This document shows positions 17,207 to 26,290 of a stretch of 64,000 bases of DNA, one piece after another. The stretch's first letter is position 1. Each line of letters opens with the position of its first letter. This DNA comes from an uncultured Allomuricauda sp. (GTDB taxonomy: Bacteria; Bacteroidota; Bacteroidia; Flavobacteriales; Flavobacteriaceae). A model generated the notes under the pieces. It saw only the letters and a list, made by a program, of their open reading frames with translations, was not told where the DNA came from and ran no database searches. The position numbers and the translations under genes are program-made. The DNA lies in NCBI RefSeq assembly GCF_947495325.1, contig NZ_CANLYK010000002.1, positions 620,001 to 684,000 of the forward strand, written 5' to 3'.

Positions 17207-18151
17207 CTAACCTTCTAGTTGTGCTTTGGTTGGCAACGCTATAATGGCGCCATAATTAGTAGTGGTGATGGCTCCAGCTTTGTTGGCTTTTTGCACCATA
17301 CTCAATAACAGGGTATTGTCTTCAAAAACTTGGTTAAAACTATCCAGATTTGCAATTTGATATAACAAACAACCAATAAAAGCATCTCCAGCACCGGTGG
17401 TATCAACAGGTTTGACAATTATACTTGGGACTATTTTTTTGAAATTTTTTGAGCTAACCAATGTGCCTTCTTTACCAAGAGTAATGGTTATAATCTCTGC
17501 ACCAATTTCGTGTAAAACATCACACGCTTCATACATATCAGTTTTACCAGATAGGAGCTGTGCTTCTTCCAAACTAAATTTACATAAATGCGATTTTTCA
17601 ATAAATGGCATGCATTTTTTAATGAACTCTTGTTCATTATCTTTCCAAAGATCACCTCTAAAATTTGGGTCAAAGCTTATGAACATTTCCTTAATGAGCC
17701 CATCAAACAAATATTTGGCATAGGCTTTTTCCAAGGAACCACCAAGTAGGGCTGTAGCGGCACCAAGGTGCAGGATGTTACCGTGAAAATTCTTCTTAAG
17801 TGCAGGGTCGTAAGTCAATTCTTTATCCGCTCCCCTGCTAAAAACAAAATCACGTTCCCCATCTTCGGCCAAAGAAACAAAGGCAAGGGTTGTGAATGTA
17901 TCACATACTTGTGCCAGAGAAATATCTACCCCTTCCTTTTTAAGGACATTGAGCAAAAAACTCCCGAAAGGATCTTTCCCGACACTTCCAACAAAAACTC
18001 CTTTTCCACCAAGCTTGGAAATTGCACATGCCACATTTGCAGGGGCACCGCCAGCTTTTTTGGTAAACACATTTGCTTTAGTAAGGTCGCTTCCTTGTTT
18101 TTCAGCAACAAAATCTATAAGTAATTCTCCTACACAAAATACTTTCTTCAT
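17207..18151 (-). CDS. PfkB family carbohydrate kinase (fructokinase-like)
   Basis: 314 residues, cytoplasmic ribokinase fold. The N-terminal signature KAGGAPANVACAISKLGG and the C-terminal catalytic signature DTTGAGDAFIGCLLYQ (catalytic Asp in GAGD) are both present. Substrate choice within the PfkB family cannot be read with certainty; the pattern FDPNFRGDLW and overall similarity favour fructose. No sugar transporter or hydrolase lies next to it, so it may serve general fructose phosphorylation. Confidence 0.9.
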   Translation of the reverse strand: MKKVFCVGELLIDFVAEKQGSDLTKANVFTKKAGGAPANVACAISKLGGKGVFVGSVGKDPFGSFLLNVLKKEGVDISLAQVCDTFTTLAFVSLAEDGERDFVFSRGADKELTYDPALKKNFHGNILHLGAATALLGGSLEKAYAKYLFDGLIKEMFISFDPNFRGDLWKDNEQEFIKKCMPFIEKSHLCKFSLEEAQLLSGKTDMYEACDVLHEIGAEIITITLGKEGTLVSSKNFKKIVPSIIVKPVDTTGAGDAFIGCLLYQIANLDSFNQVFEDNTLLLSMVQKANKAGAITTTNYGAIIALPTKAQLEG

Positions 18152-18197
18152 ACCTAAGATTGAATATAAGGTAATTTAATGTAAGGATAAAAAGTTG

Positions 18198-18629
18198 TTA
18201 TTCGATAATTTTATGTCCGATAACGGTAAAATAAGTTGTTGAAGCGTCTGGGCATAGACTTTCTTTTGCCTTGGCTTCCAAAATCATGTCATTTTCCAAT
18301 TGACCGGGATCGAAAAGAAAGGTAACACTCATTTGTTGTTGTTTGGATATCTTTTGGTTTAAACTACTTCCCAACTCCATAACCTCCATAACTTCCATTT
18401 GGTATATATTCGGTTTGGTAGCTCCACAAATGCTCTTATTATCCTGTGATGTTCCAAGAATTTTGATTTTGAAGATAATTTCATTTGGTCCCAATAACTG
18501 TTGGTCCAATCCAATATTTTCATTTGGGCTCACCTCTTCATTTTGAGACGTTTCCGTAGACGATACTTGATCTGCTTCATTGCATGAATTGCCCAAAAGG
18601 AAAAACACTAAAAGAATAAGGGGTTTCAT
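18198..18629 (-). CDS. Hypothetical lipoprotein
   Basis: 143 residues. A short hydrophobic N terminus (PLILLVFFLLGNSC) with Cys at about residue 16 reads as a Bacteroidota lipoprotein signal. The mature part begins with a Ser/Glu/Asn-rich spacer and then a beta-rich domain (EIIFKIKILGTSQ, MSVTFLFDPGQLEND). I do not recognise the domain. It lies between the PfkB gene and the large secreted protein, downstream of the latter's terminator. Confidence 0.65.
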   Translation of the reverse strand: MKPLILLVFFLLGNSCNEADQVSSTETSQNEEVSPNENIGLDQQLLGPNEIIFKIKILGTSQDNKSICGATKPNIYQMEVMEVMELGSSLNQKISKQQQMSVTFLFDPGQLENDMILEAKAKESLCPDASTTYFTVIGHKIIE

Positions 18630-18682
18630 AAATATTTTGTTTTTTAGATATATACGAATAAATTAGTGATGCAGATGTTATA

Positions 18683-18711
18683 AAAAAGGCGCGATTAATT
18701 CGCGCCTTTTT
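18683..18711. terminator. Bidirectional intrinsic terminator
   Basis: A 12-bp stem AAAAAGGCGCGA / TCGCGCCTTTTT with a 5-base loop lies 19 bases after the stop of the large T9SS protein (minus strand). A/T tracts on both sides allow termination in either direction. Confidence 0.85.
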
Positions 18712-18729
18712 AAAGTTTTTGACTTGAGA

Positions 18730-21700
18730 TTATTTTTTTACGATTTTAAAATTCTCATAGGTATTGGCACCGGTGATTTTAACAAAATAAACACCTGCTG
18801 GACTATTGGAAGCATTCCAAATTATAGGTTTGGAACTGTTCATTCCATCAGTTTCAAACACTTTTTGTCCAAGAATATTGAATATCTGAGTGTTTACCAT
18901 GGTATCTTGGGCATCTTTTAAAGCAAAATAGAATTCGTTGGTAGAAGGGTTGGGCCAAACCGCCGTAATTACTTCAGTTTCTATACTAGCAAGGTTCTGT
19001 GGAATTTCACCTCCAGTTCCGGTAGGGGCAATTTCAACTGCTGTATCTCCGGTGGATTCATTGTCAACCGTTCCAAAAATTTGAAACACTAAATCTTCTG
19101 GAGCACCTCCAAAAACAAGACTTGACGGGGTCCAGTCCACGGCACCTATCCCGAATAAGTTTGCAGTATCCCTGAAAATACTTTCATTTCCAATCAGTCC
19201 GATTTGTGTTAGCCAGAACCATTGTGTCTCATTAGGGAAGAAATCTAAATTGGCATAAACGGAAAGCCAATAAGTTCCTGATCCCAATACCACTGGCTCT
19301 GGAAGATCTAAACTTATGTTTGTATCAGCGGCCGCAGAAGCTGGAGCAATGGCACCGCTGCTATAAACCACATTACCAGGGACTCCACCATTATTTTCAA
19401 AAATGGTAACTGTTGCGCTAGTTAAGGATGGACTGTTATTTGCAGCACCAAATGCGGTAATGTTACTTAAGGTCCATTGACTGCCTTCTGGGATTATAAA
19501 ATCATCAGCAGATTGAATAAGCGCCCCTCCAAAATCGGGAATTAACTGGGATGGCAAACTACTGCTTACCGCATCGTTTTGTTCGTAAATAGGAAACTCT
19601 GTGAGTGTAACTGTAAACCCTTCAGAAACTTGCTCCTTGCCAGAAGTTGCAATTAGTCCAATTGCTGCGGAGCCTTCAGCATCCGGTGCAAAGGAAAGGG
19701 TAATAACATCTCCATCTAACACAGCAGTCACCAAATCTGGATTTGAGTTGGTCAATTCCACGGAGATCGGCCTATTTGAGCTGCTAACAAATAAGTCTTG
19801 TACATTGACCTCTTTGTCAGGACTATTCAGCGGAAGTAGCAAATCTGGTAATAAATAGGCTGTACTTAGTCGGGCTTCAGGAGATTTAGAGGCATAAAAT
19901 CTAGCATTGTATACCCCATTCCCGTGAGCTGCAACAGCGACAAATCCATCTGCTCTAGTTCTGACCTGGGGGACCACAACATCACCAACAATGGCAGGCT
20001 CTCTATACCAACGTGTGCGATTTCCATTCAGGTAAAATGATGCGTACAGTCCCGTACTTGTTCCGACAAAATAGATATTATTATTACCACTTATGGAAAA
20101 CCATCTTACAGACGGGCCATTTCCGGTTCCATCCGCATTTTCTTCCAAATTACCACTAATGTTTTCCCAGGTCTCTCCCGCATCCTTACTCATAAAAAGA
20201 CTTTGGATATTATAGTTGGAGAATACCGCAAAAACTCGATCAGCGTTATTTGGATCCACATATATTTGGTTAATGTTCCCTTCAGGAAGTCCTTTTCCGG
20301 AAGAAATATCTACAACAGGCTGGTCGTCTATGTTTGCATTTTCCACTTTAAATATCATACCACTAGAAGTTCCATAATAGAGCCTATTGGCCACTGGATA
20401 TTTAGACACATCCAATCCGGTAATGAGAGAGCCATCTGGAGTTGCCGTTTGGGTTTGCTCTACCCAATTCACAGATGTAGGGGCATTGGAAAATAAGGGA
20501 ATTTCATCCAAATTGTTATTGCGCCACATACGGTCGCCCGCTGGCATATACATAACATTGTCATTGTTAGGGTCTAGCACAAAAGGAGCTACAAAGTCAA
20601 AACCACTTGCACCCGAAGGTTGCACTCTGGTAAATGAGATGAATTCTCCGTCTTCATTAAAATTAAATCGGAACACAACTCCGAACTGGGCAGAAACGTA
20701 TCGGGTAAGGCCGCCATCTGCTATTGCATTGTACGTACCGTCACCACCAAAGTCTTCTTCCCATGGGTCATCTTCGTTCGTTGAATTCGTAAACCATGTT
20801 CCATTGTCTTGAAAACCAGCCACAACATCTTGCGTGTTTCCTTCTGGGTCTATGGCTATAGCATAGGGCTGTGTGGTAATATACCCATTGTTCAAGGATG
20901 TCCAGCTTACCGGTTCTGTATTAATGGAGATATCTTCAGTTACCTGTACACCACCATCATTGGCTGAAATGACCTTGTTAGGGTTTGAAGGTAAAAAAAG
21001 AAGATTGTGTTGATCGGGATGGTGATTGGGATAAAGCGCAAAACTATCACTAAAAATAGTGTAGCCACCTATCCAACCCTCAAAACCTGTAGGGGTGGTA
21101 AATCCAGTTTCGGATCTATACAGGTTGGTTCCACCAAGAAATACCAAGTCTGGATTTGTGGGATGCACCTTTATAGTCATATTGTATGCACCTTGAAGAT
21201 TTAGGTCCCCTGCCACGCCACCAATATTAGTGGGAAGATTTGTGGTTAAATCTACCCATTGTTCTTCTGGGATTTCAGCATCAGCTTGGTATTTCCAGAG
21301 GAATGCCTCACCAGCATCACTAAGGTCATAAGAGAAAAAATATACACGGTTTTCATCAGAAGGGTCATATGCCATGACTGTTCTTCCGAAAGACGGGAAC
21401 AAACCAGCTGGTGTAATGTTCGTCCAGGTTTCACCGTCCTGAGAAGTAAAAAAGCCGGCATTTTCACCGCCAAAAATATCTACGGTTCCGTAAATGGTTC
21501 CGTTAGGGGTTATTATAACTTCTGTTTGGCTGTCAAATCCGCTGGGTAGGACTTCTTCAAAAGATCTTGCCCCATCCTCCGATTTGAACAAACCATCAAA
21601 AGTGGCGGTGTACACATCACCATTTGCAGGATGCACGGCTATACTGTTTATCAAATCAAAAGAAGTAATCGAGGTAACATCATTATCAGAAGTGTTTCGC

Positions 21701-22404
21701 ATTCTAAACCAGCTTCTACCATTATTATAGGACTTGTAAATACCTGATCCTTGATAAAATGCTCCAGGCGCACCGGCGGAATTTCCATAGCGTTCACCTG
21801 ATGCGTAGTACCAAATATTTTGTCTTGATTTTCTCGGATCTTGCACTATAGCCGTAATACTGGGATTTTGCCATTTTCGGGTAACTCGTTTCCAAGTTTC
21901 CCCAGCATTAGTAGAGCGCCAGAGTCCCCCTGAAACACCTCCAGCCAAAATAATGTTTTCATTTCTACGATCAATTGCCAAGGCTCTTGTTCTTCCGCCA
22001 ACGTTAACGGGTCCTCGTTCCCTGAAATAGAAATAGTTCTTTTTAGAAGCTTCCCCACCATAGGTTTTTGCCATTTCTTGTTGAATATCCGTAGAATCGA
22101 TTTTCTCAGAAAAAGCAGCTTCTTTTAAGCGAATATTATCTGGAATTTGATGGGTATAAGGGTCTTGAACCTGTCTAAATTCGTAAGCAAGCCGATCTAA
22201 AGCGCGATCTCCAACAGCCATTGGGGTAACACCTACAGGTCCTTTTTTACTATCATAAATTTTTGATTTTTTGTATAGATCTTGTCCTTTTTGCGGAGCA
22301 TCATCATGGGTCTTTTTTAAATTTTGCGCTTGAATCTCTGAAAAGAAGAGGAAAAAAGCAGAAAAAATTAGGAAAAACTGTTTAGTGAGTAGAGATTTTT
22401 TCAT
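18730..22404 (-). CDS. Large T9SS-secreted sortilin/BNR-like protein
   Basis: 1224 residues with a signal peptide (1-26, ending FSEIQAQ) and a type IX secretion C-terminal sorting domain (about the last 80 residues: WPNPSTNEFYF, ILGQKVFETDG, SPAGVYFVKITG, FKIVKK). The body (about 130-850) holds repeated Asp/Trp-rich blades such as NAGETWKRVTRKW, GRSWFRM and DAGETWENISGNL, typical of BNR/sortilin (VPS10-like) beta-propellers. A beta-sandwich region follows. It should be exported and anchored or released at the cell surface. The ligand is unknown; such proteins are often called glycosyl hydrolases without proof. Confidence 0.88.
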   Translation of the reverse strand: MKKSLLTKQFFLIFSAFFLFFSEIQAQNLKKTHDDAPQKGQDLYKKSKIYDSKKGPVGVTPMAVGDRALDRLAYEFRQVQDPYTHQIPDNIRLKEAAFSEKIDSTDIQQEMAKTYGGEASKKNYFYFRERGPVNVGGRTRALAIDRRNENIILAGGVSGGLWRSTNAGETWKRVTRKWQNPSITAIVQDPRKSRQNIWYYASGERYGNSAGAPGAFYQGSGIYKSYNNGRSWFRMRNTSDNDVTSITSFDLINSIAVHPANGDVYTATFDGLFKSEDGARSFEEVLPSGFDSQTEVIITPNGTIYGTVDIFGGENAGFFTSQDGETWTNITPAGLFPSFGRTVMAYDPSDENRVYFFSYDLSDAGEAFLWKYQADAEIPEEQWVDLTTNLPTNIGGVAGDLNLQGAYNMTIKVHPTNPDLVFLGGTNLYRSETGFTTPTGFEGWIGGYTIFSDSFALYPNHHPDQHNLLFLPSNPNKVISANDGGVQVTEDISINTEPVSWTSLNNGYITTQPYAIAIDPEGNTQDVVAGFQDNGTWFTNSTNEDDPWEEDFGGDGTYNAIADGGLTRYVSAQFGVVFRFNFNEDGEFISFTRVQPSGASGFDFVAPFVLDPNNDNVMYMPAGDRMWRNNNLDEIPLFSNAPTSVNWVEQTQTATPDGSLITGLDVSKYPVANRLYYGTSSGMIFKVENANIDDQPVVDISSGKGLPEGNINQIYVDPNNADRVFAVFSNYNIQSLFMSKDAGETWENISGNLEENADGTGNGPSVRWFSISGNNNIYFVGTSTGLYASFYLNGNRTRWYREPAIVGDVVVPQVRTRADGFVAVAAHGNGVYNARFYASKSPEARLSTAYLLPDLLLPLNSPDKEVNVQDLFVSSSNRPISVELTNSNPDLVTAVLDGDVITLSFAPDAEGSAAIGLIATSGKEQVSEGFTVTLTEFPIYEQNDAVSSSLPSQLIPDFGGALIQSADDFIIPEGSQWTLSNITAFGAANNSPSLTSATVTIFENNGGVPGNVVYSSGAIAPASAAADTNISLDLPEPVVLGSGTYWLSVYANLDFFPNETQWFWLTQIGLIGNESIFRDTANLFGIGAVDWTPSSLVFGGAPEDLVFQIFGTVDNESTGDTAVEIAPTGTGGEIPQNLASIETEVITAVWPNPSTNEFYFALKDAQDTMVNTQIFNILGQKVFETDGMNSSKPIIWNASNSPAGVYFVKITGANTYENFKIVKK

Positions 22405-22574
22405 AAGGTTGAGATTAAATGAATTAGCCTTTCAATATAACAAAAATCCAATGGATTGTTGAATTATTCCTACAAAGATCGACGAAATGAGGTATTAAAT
22501 AAAACCCAAAATTGTCTTGAGACCCAACAACAAAAACTATAATTTAAACTTTACGTGGATTTTTAATGCGGTGA

Positions 22575-22582
22575 TACATTTG
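22575..22582 (+). promoter_or_regulatory. Putative -7 box (TACATTTG) for the metallophosphoesterase gene
   Basis: TACATTTG matches TAnnTTTG and sits 29 bases before ATG 22611. The -33 position lacks TTG, so the call rests on the -7 box and its placement. Confidence 0.4.
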
Positions 22583-22610
22583 TTGTGTATAATTGCTCAA
22601 AATTTACCGT

Positions 22611-23336
22611 ATGAGAACCTTAGTCATAGGTGATGTCCATTCAGGATTAAAAGCTTTGGAACAACTTTTGAATCGTGCCGAAGTTAACCAAGATGATCAT
22701 CTCATTTTTTTAGGAGATTATGTGGATTCTTGGAGCACAGCTGTTGAAACTGTAGACTTTTTGATTGCCTTAAAACAAGAATACAAGTGCACTTATATCC
22801 GTGGAAATCACGATGAACTTTGTAGGGAATGGTTATTGACCAAGAAAGAAAACCCCCAATGGTTGGCGCATGGAGGAACGGCCACTCGAGATTCATACTT
22901 GGGTGCAAAAAGTGAAGATTGGGAACACCATCTGGATTTTTATGCCAACCTAAAGAACTACCATCTCGATGAAAAAAATAGACTTTATCTGCATGCGGGC
23001 TATACCAATTTAAAAGGTGTTGAGTATGAATATTTTAATCAATTGTTTTATTGGGACAGGACACTTTGGGAACTTGCCAAGGCAATTGATCCAAACTTGA
23101 CAATAGCAGACACCAGTTTCCCAAAAAGGCTTACACATTATAGAGAGGTTTTCATTGGCCACACACCACTATCAAAAACGAGTGTAGTGCCTCCAGAAAA
23201 GGGAGCAAATGTTTGGAATGTTGATACAGGGGCAGCATTCAAGGGAGCTTTGACCATAATGGATGTAGAAACAAAGGAGTTTTGGCAAAGCGACCCTGTG
23301 CATTTACTTTATCCTGGAGAAAAAGGCAGAAACTAA
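22611..23336 (+). CDS. Metallophosphoesterase (serine/threonine phosphatase-like)
   Basis: 241 residues from ATG 22611; the in-frame codons upstream lie after the -7 box but add no conserved sequence. The calcineurin-like motifs are all present in order: GDVHSG, GDYVDSW, GNHDE, a mid-protein HAG and GHTP. NVDTGAAFKGALTIMD at the C terminus resembles PrpA/ApaH-type phosphatases. Cytoplasmic, dimetal dependent. The next gene's start follows 56 bases later in the same direction, so the two may be cotranscribed. Confidence 0.9.
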   Translation: MRTLVIGDVHSGLKALEQLLNRAEVNQDDHLIFLGDYVDSWSTAVETVDFLIALKQEYKCTYIRGNHDELCREWLLTKKENPQWLAHGGTATRDSYLGAKSEDWEHHLDFYANLKNYHLDEKNRLYLHAGYTNLKGVEYEYFNQLFYWDRTLWELAKAIDPNLTIADTSFPKRLTHYREVFIGHTPLSKTSVVPPEKGANVWNVDTGAAFKGALTIMDVETKEFWQSDPVHLLYPGEKGRN

Positions 23337-23392
23337 CAGAATACAGCTTTTTATTAAATAATAATGGAGACCTTTATCAAAAAAATAGAAAT

Positions 23393-24388
23393 ATGTCGTT
23401 GAAAAATATTCGGTTGGAAGTAATGCAGGCCGTAGAACCACAAGTAAAAGGATTTATGGACTCTTTTCTAATTCCAATTGAGGAAATATGGCAACCGAGT
23501 GATTTTTTACCAGACCCGCAAAGCGATAATTTTTTTAGTGAAACGGAACAGATACGGGAGGAGGCAAAAGAACTAGGATATGATTTTTGGGTTACCCTTG
23601 TAGCCGATACTATAACTGAAGAAGCTTTGCCTACTTACGAATCTTGGTTGATGGATGTTGAGGGAGTTGATCAACACAGTGGAAAAGAAAATGGTTGGAG
23701 CAAATGGGTAAGAGCTTGGACCGCAGAAGAAAATAGACATGGCGATGTGCTGAACAAATATCTGTATTTATCTGGACGTGTTAATATGCGGGAAATTGAA
23801 ATGACAACACAACATTTAATTTCAGACGGTTTTGATATTGGAACGGATAGAGATCCGTACAAAAATTTTGTCTACACTACATTTCAAGAACTGGCCACTA
23901 ATATTTCCCATAAACGTGTTGGAAAAATGGCACGTCAAAAAGGAAATGTACTACTCGGAAAAATGTGTACTATTATTGCGGGAGATGAAATGCGGCATCA
24001 TTTGGCGTATCGGGAATTCGTAAAGACTATTTTAGGACAAGATCCCAATGGAATGATAGAAGCTTTTGCCGATATGATGAAAAAAAAGATTGTTATGCCG
24101 GCCCATTTTTTAAGGGAATCAGGAGAAAGTATTGGAACTGCCTTTGAACAATTTTCAGATTGCGCACAGCGACTGGGAGTTTATACAGCTCAGGATTATA
24201 TTGATATTTTGAAAAAACTGAATGAATATTGGGAAGTGGGTAATTTACGTGGTCTTTCAGAACAAGCTGAAAAAGCCCGCGATTATTTAATGAAACTTCC
24301 AGATAGGCTTCAGCGAATTTCTGAACGGATGAAGTTTGGCCAAGAACAATATAAGTTTAAATGGGTTGAGGCAAATGGAATGCTATAA
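23393..24388 (+). CDS. Acyl-ACP desaturase (diiron fatty acid desaturase)
   Basis: 331 residues from ATG 23393 (MSLKNIRLEVMQ). The soluble diiron desaturase family oxidises acyl-ACP, usually at C9, to make unsaturated fatty acids. Both iron-binding helix motifs are visible: TAEENRHGDVLNKYLYLSG and AGDEMRHHLAYREF, the second with His after RH where plant enzymes have Glu. Length fits the bacterial members. A strong terminator follows the stop. It should contribute to membrane fluidity control. Confidence 0.92.
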   Translation: MSLKNIRLEVMQAVEPQVKGFMDSFLIPIEEIWQPSDFLPDPQSDNFFSETEQIREEAKELGYDFWVTLVADTITEEALPTYESWLMDVEGVDQHSGKENGWSKWVRAWTAEENRHGDVLNKYLYLSGRVNMREIEMTTQHLISDGFDIGTDRDPYKNFVYTTFQELATNISHKRVGKMARQKGNVLLGKMCTIIAGDEMRHHLAYREFVKTILGQDPNGMIEAFADMMKKKIVMPAHFLRESGESIGTAFEQFSDCAQRLGVYTAQDYIDILKKLNEYWEVGNLRGLSEQAEKARDYLMKLPDRLQRISERMKFGQEQYKFKWVEANGML

Positions 24389-24420
24389 AAAAAAGACCGG
24401 CCAAACAGCCGGTCTTTTTT
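24389..24420. terminator. Bidirectional intrinsic terminator
   Basis: A 13-bp perfect stem (A-rich 5' arm ending GACCGGC, 3' arm GCCGGTC followed by T) with the loop CAAACA lies between the convergent desaturase and HhH genes. T-runs are present in both directions. Confidence 0.9.
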
Positions 24421-24441
24421 TATAATAATTCAACCACAAAA

Positions 24442-25005
24442 TTAGAATTTACCTCCTTTGTGTTCATCCTGCCATTTCGCCAGTTTTTTCCAGGCACCCT
24501 CATAGGCCATTTTAGATTGCATAGGCCATGAGGCTGGGTCGTGGATTCGGTAGCGATCCCCACCAGAATTAAGGACTTCTTGGCATTTGTCCACAGAGGT
24601 TTCTGAAAGAGTCTTCCAGGTCTTAATTCCGAAATTATGGAAAAGTCCCTCAATTTTAGGTCCAATTCCCTCAACAACCTTAAGGTCGTCCTGCTTAATT
24701 TTTTTACCGAAAGCAGCTTTTGCGGCATTCGCGTCAAATGCTATGGCAGCAGCAGGTGCGGCAGCGGCTAAAGAAGCTGCGCTTTTACTTTTTGAGGTTG
24801 AACCAACTGTTTTCATTTTTTTCTGACAAGCCTCTAAATCAGCTTTTAATTTTTCATTTTTCTCTTCAAGAGATTTAAGTTCTTCAGAATTATCAACATA
24901 TGTTGAATCCTTGCCTTTTCCAATGAGGTATCCCAGAATACCTGAAATTATTCCAACAAGTGAGGGAATGATCCAGCACCAGATATTTAGATTTTCAAAA
25001 TTCAT
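24442..25005 (-). CDS. Membrane-anchored coiled-coil protein with helix-hairpin-helix domain
   Basis: 187 residues. One N-terminal membrane helix (about 9-28, WIIPSLVGIISGILGYLIG), a coiled coil (about 40-65, ELKSLEEKNEKLKADLEAC), an Ala-rich linker (about 78-105) and a C-terminal domain with LKVVEGIGPKIEGLFHNFGI. The last part is the HhH pattern of the flap-endonuclease-like / LSU L17-linked small nucleases often seen in Bacteroidota; catalytic nuclease residues are not evident. It is 24 bases downstream of the OmpA gene and likely cotranscribed, suggesting an envelope role. Confidence 0.75.
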   Translation of the reverse strand: MNFENLNIWCWIIPSLVGIISGILGYLIGKGKDSTYVDNSEELKSLEEKNEKLKADLEACQKKMKTVGSTSKSKSAASLAAAAPAAAIAFDANAAKAAFGKKIKQDDLKVVEGIGPKIEGLFHNFGIKTWKTLSETSVDKCQEVLNSGGDRYRIHDPASWPMQSKMAYEGAWKKLAKWQDEHKGGKF

Positions 25006-25029
25006 AGTAGTAAATTAATGGTTATATAA

Positions 25030-25944
25030 TCAGTTTAGTGTTACAATTGTTCTCCTGTTCTTGGCTCTTCCTTCTTCCGTGTCATTCGAGGCAATTGGAG
25101 AATCCGGCCCTTGGGAGGATGTACTTATTTTAGATTTAGCAATTCCATTTGAGATAAGATATCCCTTAACAAAATCTGCTCTTTCCTGACCAAGTTGAAT
25201 ATTCGTTGCCCTTACTCCGGTATTATCGGTATGCCCTACAACATTACAAACAGCTCCATCAACCTTATCTAGGTAGGTGGAAATGTCAGCTATTTTTTGT
25301 CTTTGTTCGGCAGTAAGACTGATAGCTGCTTCTCCAGTTTGAAAATAGAGCACCAAAGGATTGTCCTTTATTTTCTCATAAAGTGCTTTTAATTGTTCAT
25401 CAACATCTTCTGCTTCTTTTGAAATACCATAAGAAATTGGTCCTAAGAAAATATTTTCATCTGGAACCATGTCTTCCATCACTTTTCCCATTGTATTAAT
25501 TTGGGCTGATGGAATTCCACTGGAAATAAGATGGTTTTTAACCGAATTTGCCCTTGCCAATCCAAGATTGGGATAGGCAGTATGGTTTTCTTCATCAGGT
25601 GCATAAAAACCTGTGATGTTGAGGATCTTTCCGGTGTTGGCGCTTAGATAGCCCTCTAAGTTAGAAATACCATCTTTTAATTTGTTTGAAATAGGCATTA
25701 AAAACGATGGATTGGAATGGTTAAAGTTAAAGTTGTCATTAACCTCAAGCGAATAATCCCCGTCACTTACCGAAAAAGGATAGGATGTTGGATCGACTGA
25801 TGGGATGATAGGTACTGTTTCATCTTGAATTACGTTTACACTATTTTGTGAAATCTTACATTCACTACAAAGGTTTAGATAGAGAAACGTACCAATAATA
25901 ATTACAGCAAGTATTCCCAGAAAATAGGTGGTCTTTCTTGTCAT
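25030..25944 (-). CDS. OmpA family protein with two tandem OmpA-like domains
   Basis: 304 residues. An N-terminal membrane helix (about 7-24) acts as an anchor. Two OmpA-like modules follow: a divergent one (about 70-165, GKILNITGFYAPDEENHT ... LGLARANSVKNHLISSGI) and a canonical one (about 195-303, NVVGHTDNTGVRATNIQLG ... RADFVKGYLISNGI ... GRAKNRRTIV), the latter with the peptidoglycan-binding NRR region. It should bind peptidoglycan from the inner or outer membrane. It lies directly upstream of the HhH protein gene. Confidence 0.85.
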   Translation of the reverse strand: MTRKTTYFLGILAVIIIGTFLYLNLCSECKISQNSVNVIQDETVPIIPSVDPTSYPFSVSDGDYSLEVNDNFNFNHSNPSFLMPISNKLKDGISNLEGYLSANTGKILNITGFYAPDEENHTAYPNLGLARANSVKNHLISSGIPSAQINTMGKVMEDMVPDENIFLGPISYGISKEAEDVDEQLKALYEKIKDNPLVLYFQTGEAAISLTAEQRQKIADISTYLDKVDGAVCNVVGHTDNTGVRATNIQLGQERADFVKGYLISNGIAKSKISTSSQGPDSPIASNDTEEGRAKNRRTIVTLN

Positions 25945-26050
25945 TAGTAAATATTGTTAGTGTTTAGAACACCAAAATATTAAAAAAACGCTAAAATTTG
26001 GGATTTAACCCTAAGAATCTGAGGAGATTAGAAAAAATAGAATCCTTATA

Positions 26051-26058
26051 TATTTTTG
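26051..26058 (+). promoter_or_regulatory. Putative -7 box (TATTTTTG) for a plus-strand untranslated RNA
   Basis: TATTTTTG matches TAnnTTTG. TAG, one base off TTG, stands 19 bases upstream. No plus-strand coding frame follows before the terminator at 26254-26290, so a transcript from here would be about 225 bases and untranslated. Confidence 0.35.
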
Positions 26059-26064
26059 AAAACA

Positions 26065-26290
26065 GAAAATGCAATAAAAAATACCAACCATACAATTTTC
26101 TTAACCAGTTATAATATAAGCTTTAAAAAGAATGGAAATTATAAGGAACTTAGGGGTATATATTAGGTAAGTAACCCTATTTCTCCCGACGAGGTTCCGG
26201 CATTGAAATAGGGTTAAATTTAAATTTGAGTTAGTTAAGTTGGTTTAAAGAATGCCGATTCTATGTTCATCGAGAATCGGCTCTTTTTTT
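26065..26290 (+). ncRNA. Candidate small RNA with long stem and its own terminator
   Basis: The only gene-free stretch above 300 bases (25945-26289) holds plus-strand structure. TAACCCTATTTC (26172-26183) pairs perfectly with GAAATAGGGTTA (26205-26216) around a GC-rich internal loop that can form CCG/CGG. CTTTAAA near 26121 can pair with TTTAAAG near 26244. A rho-independent terminator closes the unit, and a -7 box lies at the left end. No open frame is present. A 6S-like RNA is one possibility, but I cannot confirm a family; both ends are estimated. Confidence 0.45.
26254..26290 (+). terminator. Intrinsic terminator, plus-strand polarity
   Basis: GCCGATTCT (26254-26262) pairs with AGAATCGGC (26273-26281), loop of 10 bases, followed by TCTTTTTTTT. 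On the minus strand no T-run follows, so it ends a plus-strand transcript better than the ALDH operon, although no plus-strand gene lies upstream. Confidence 0.75.
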
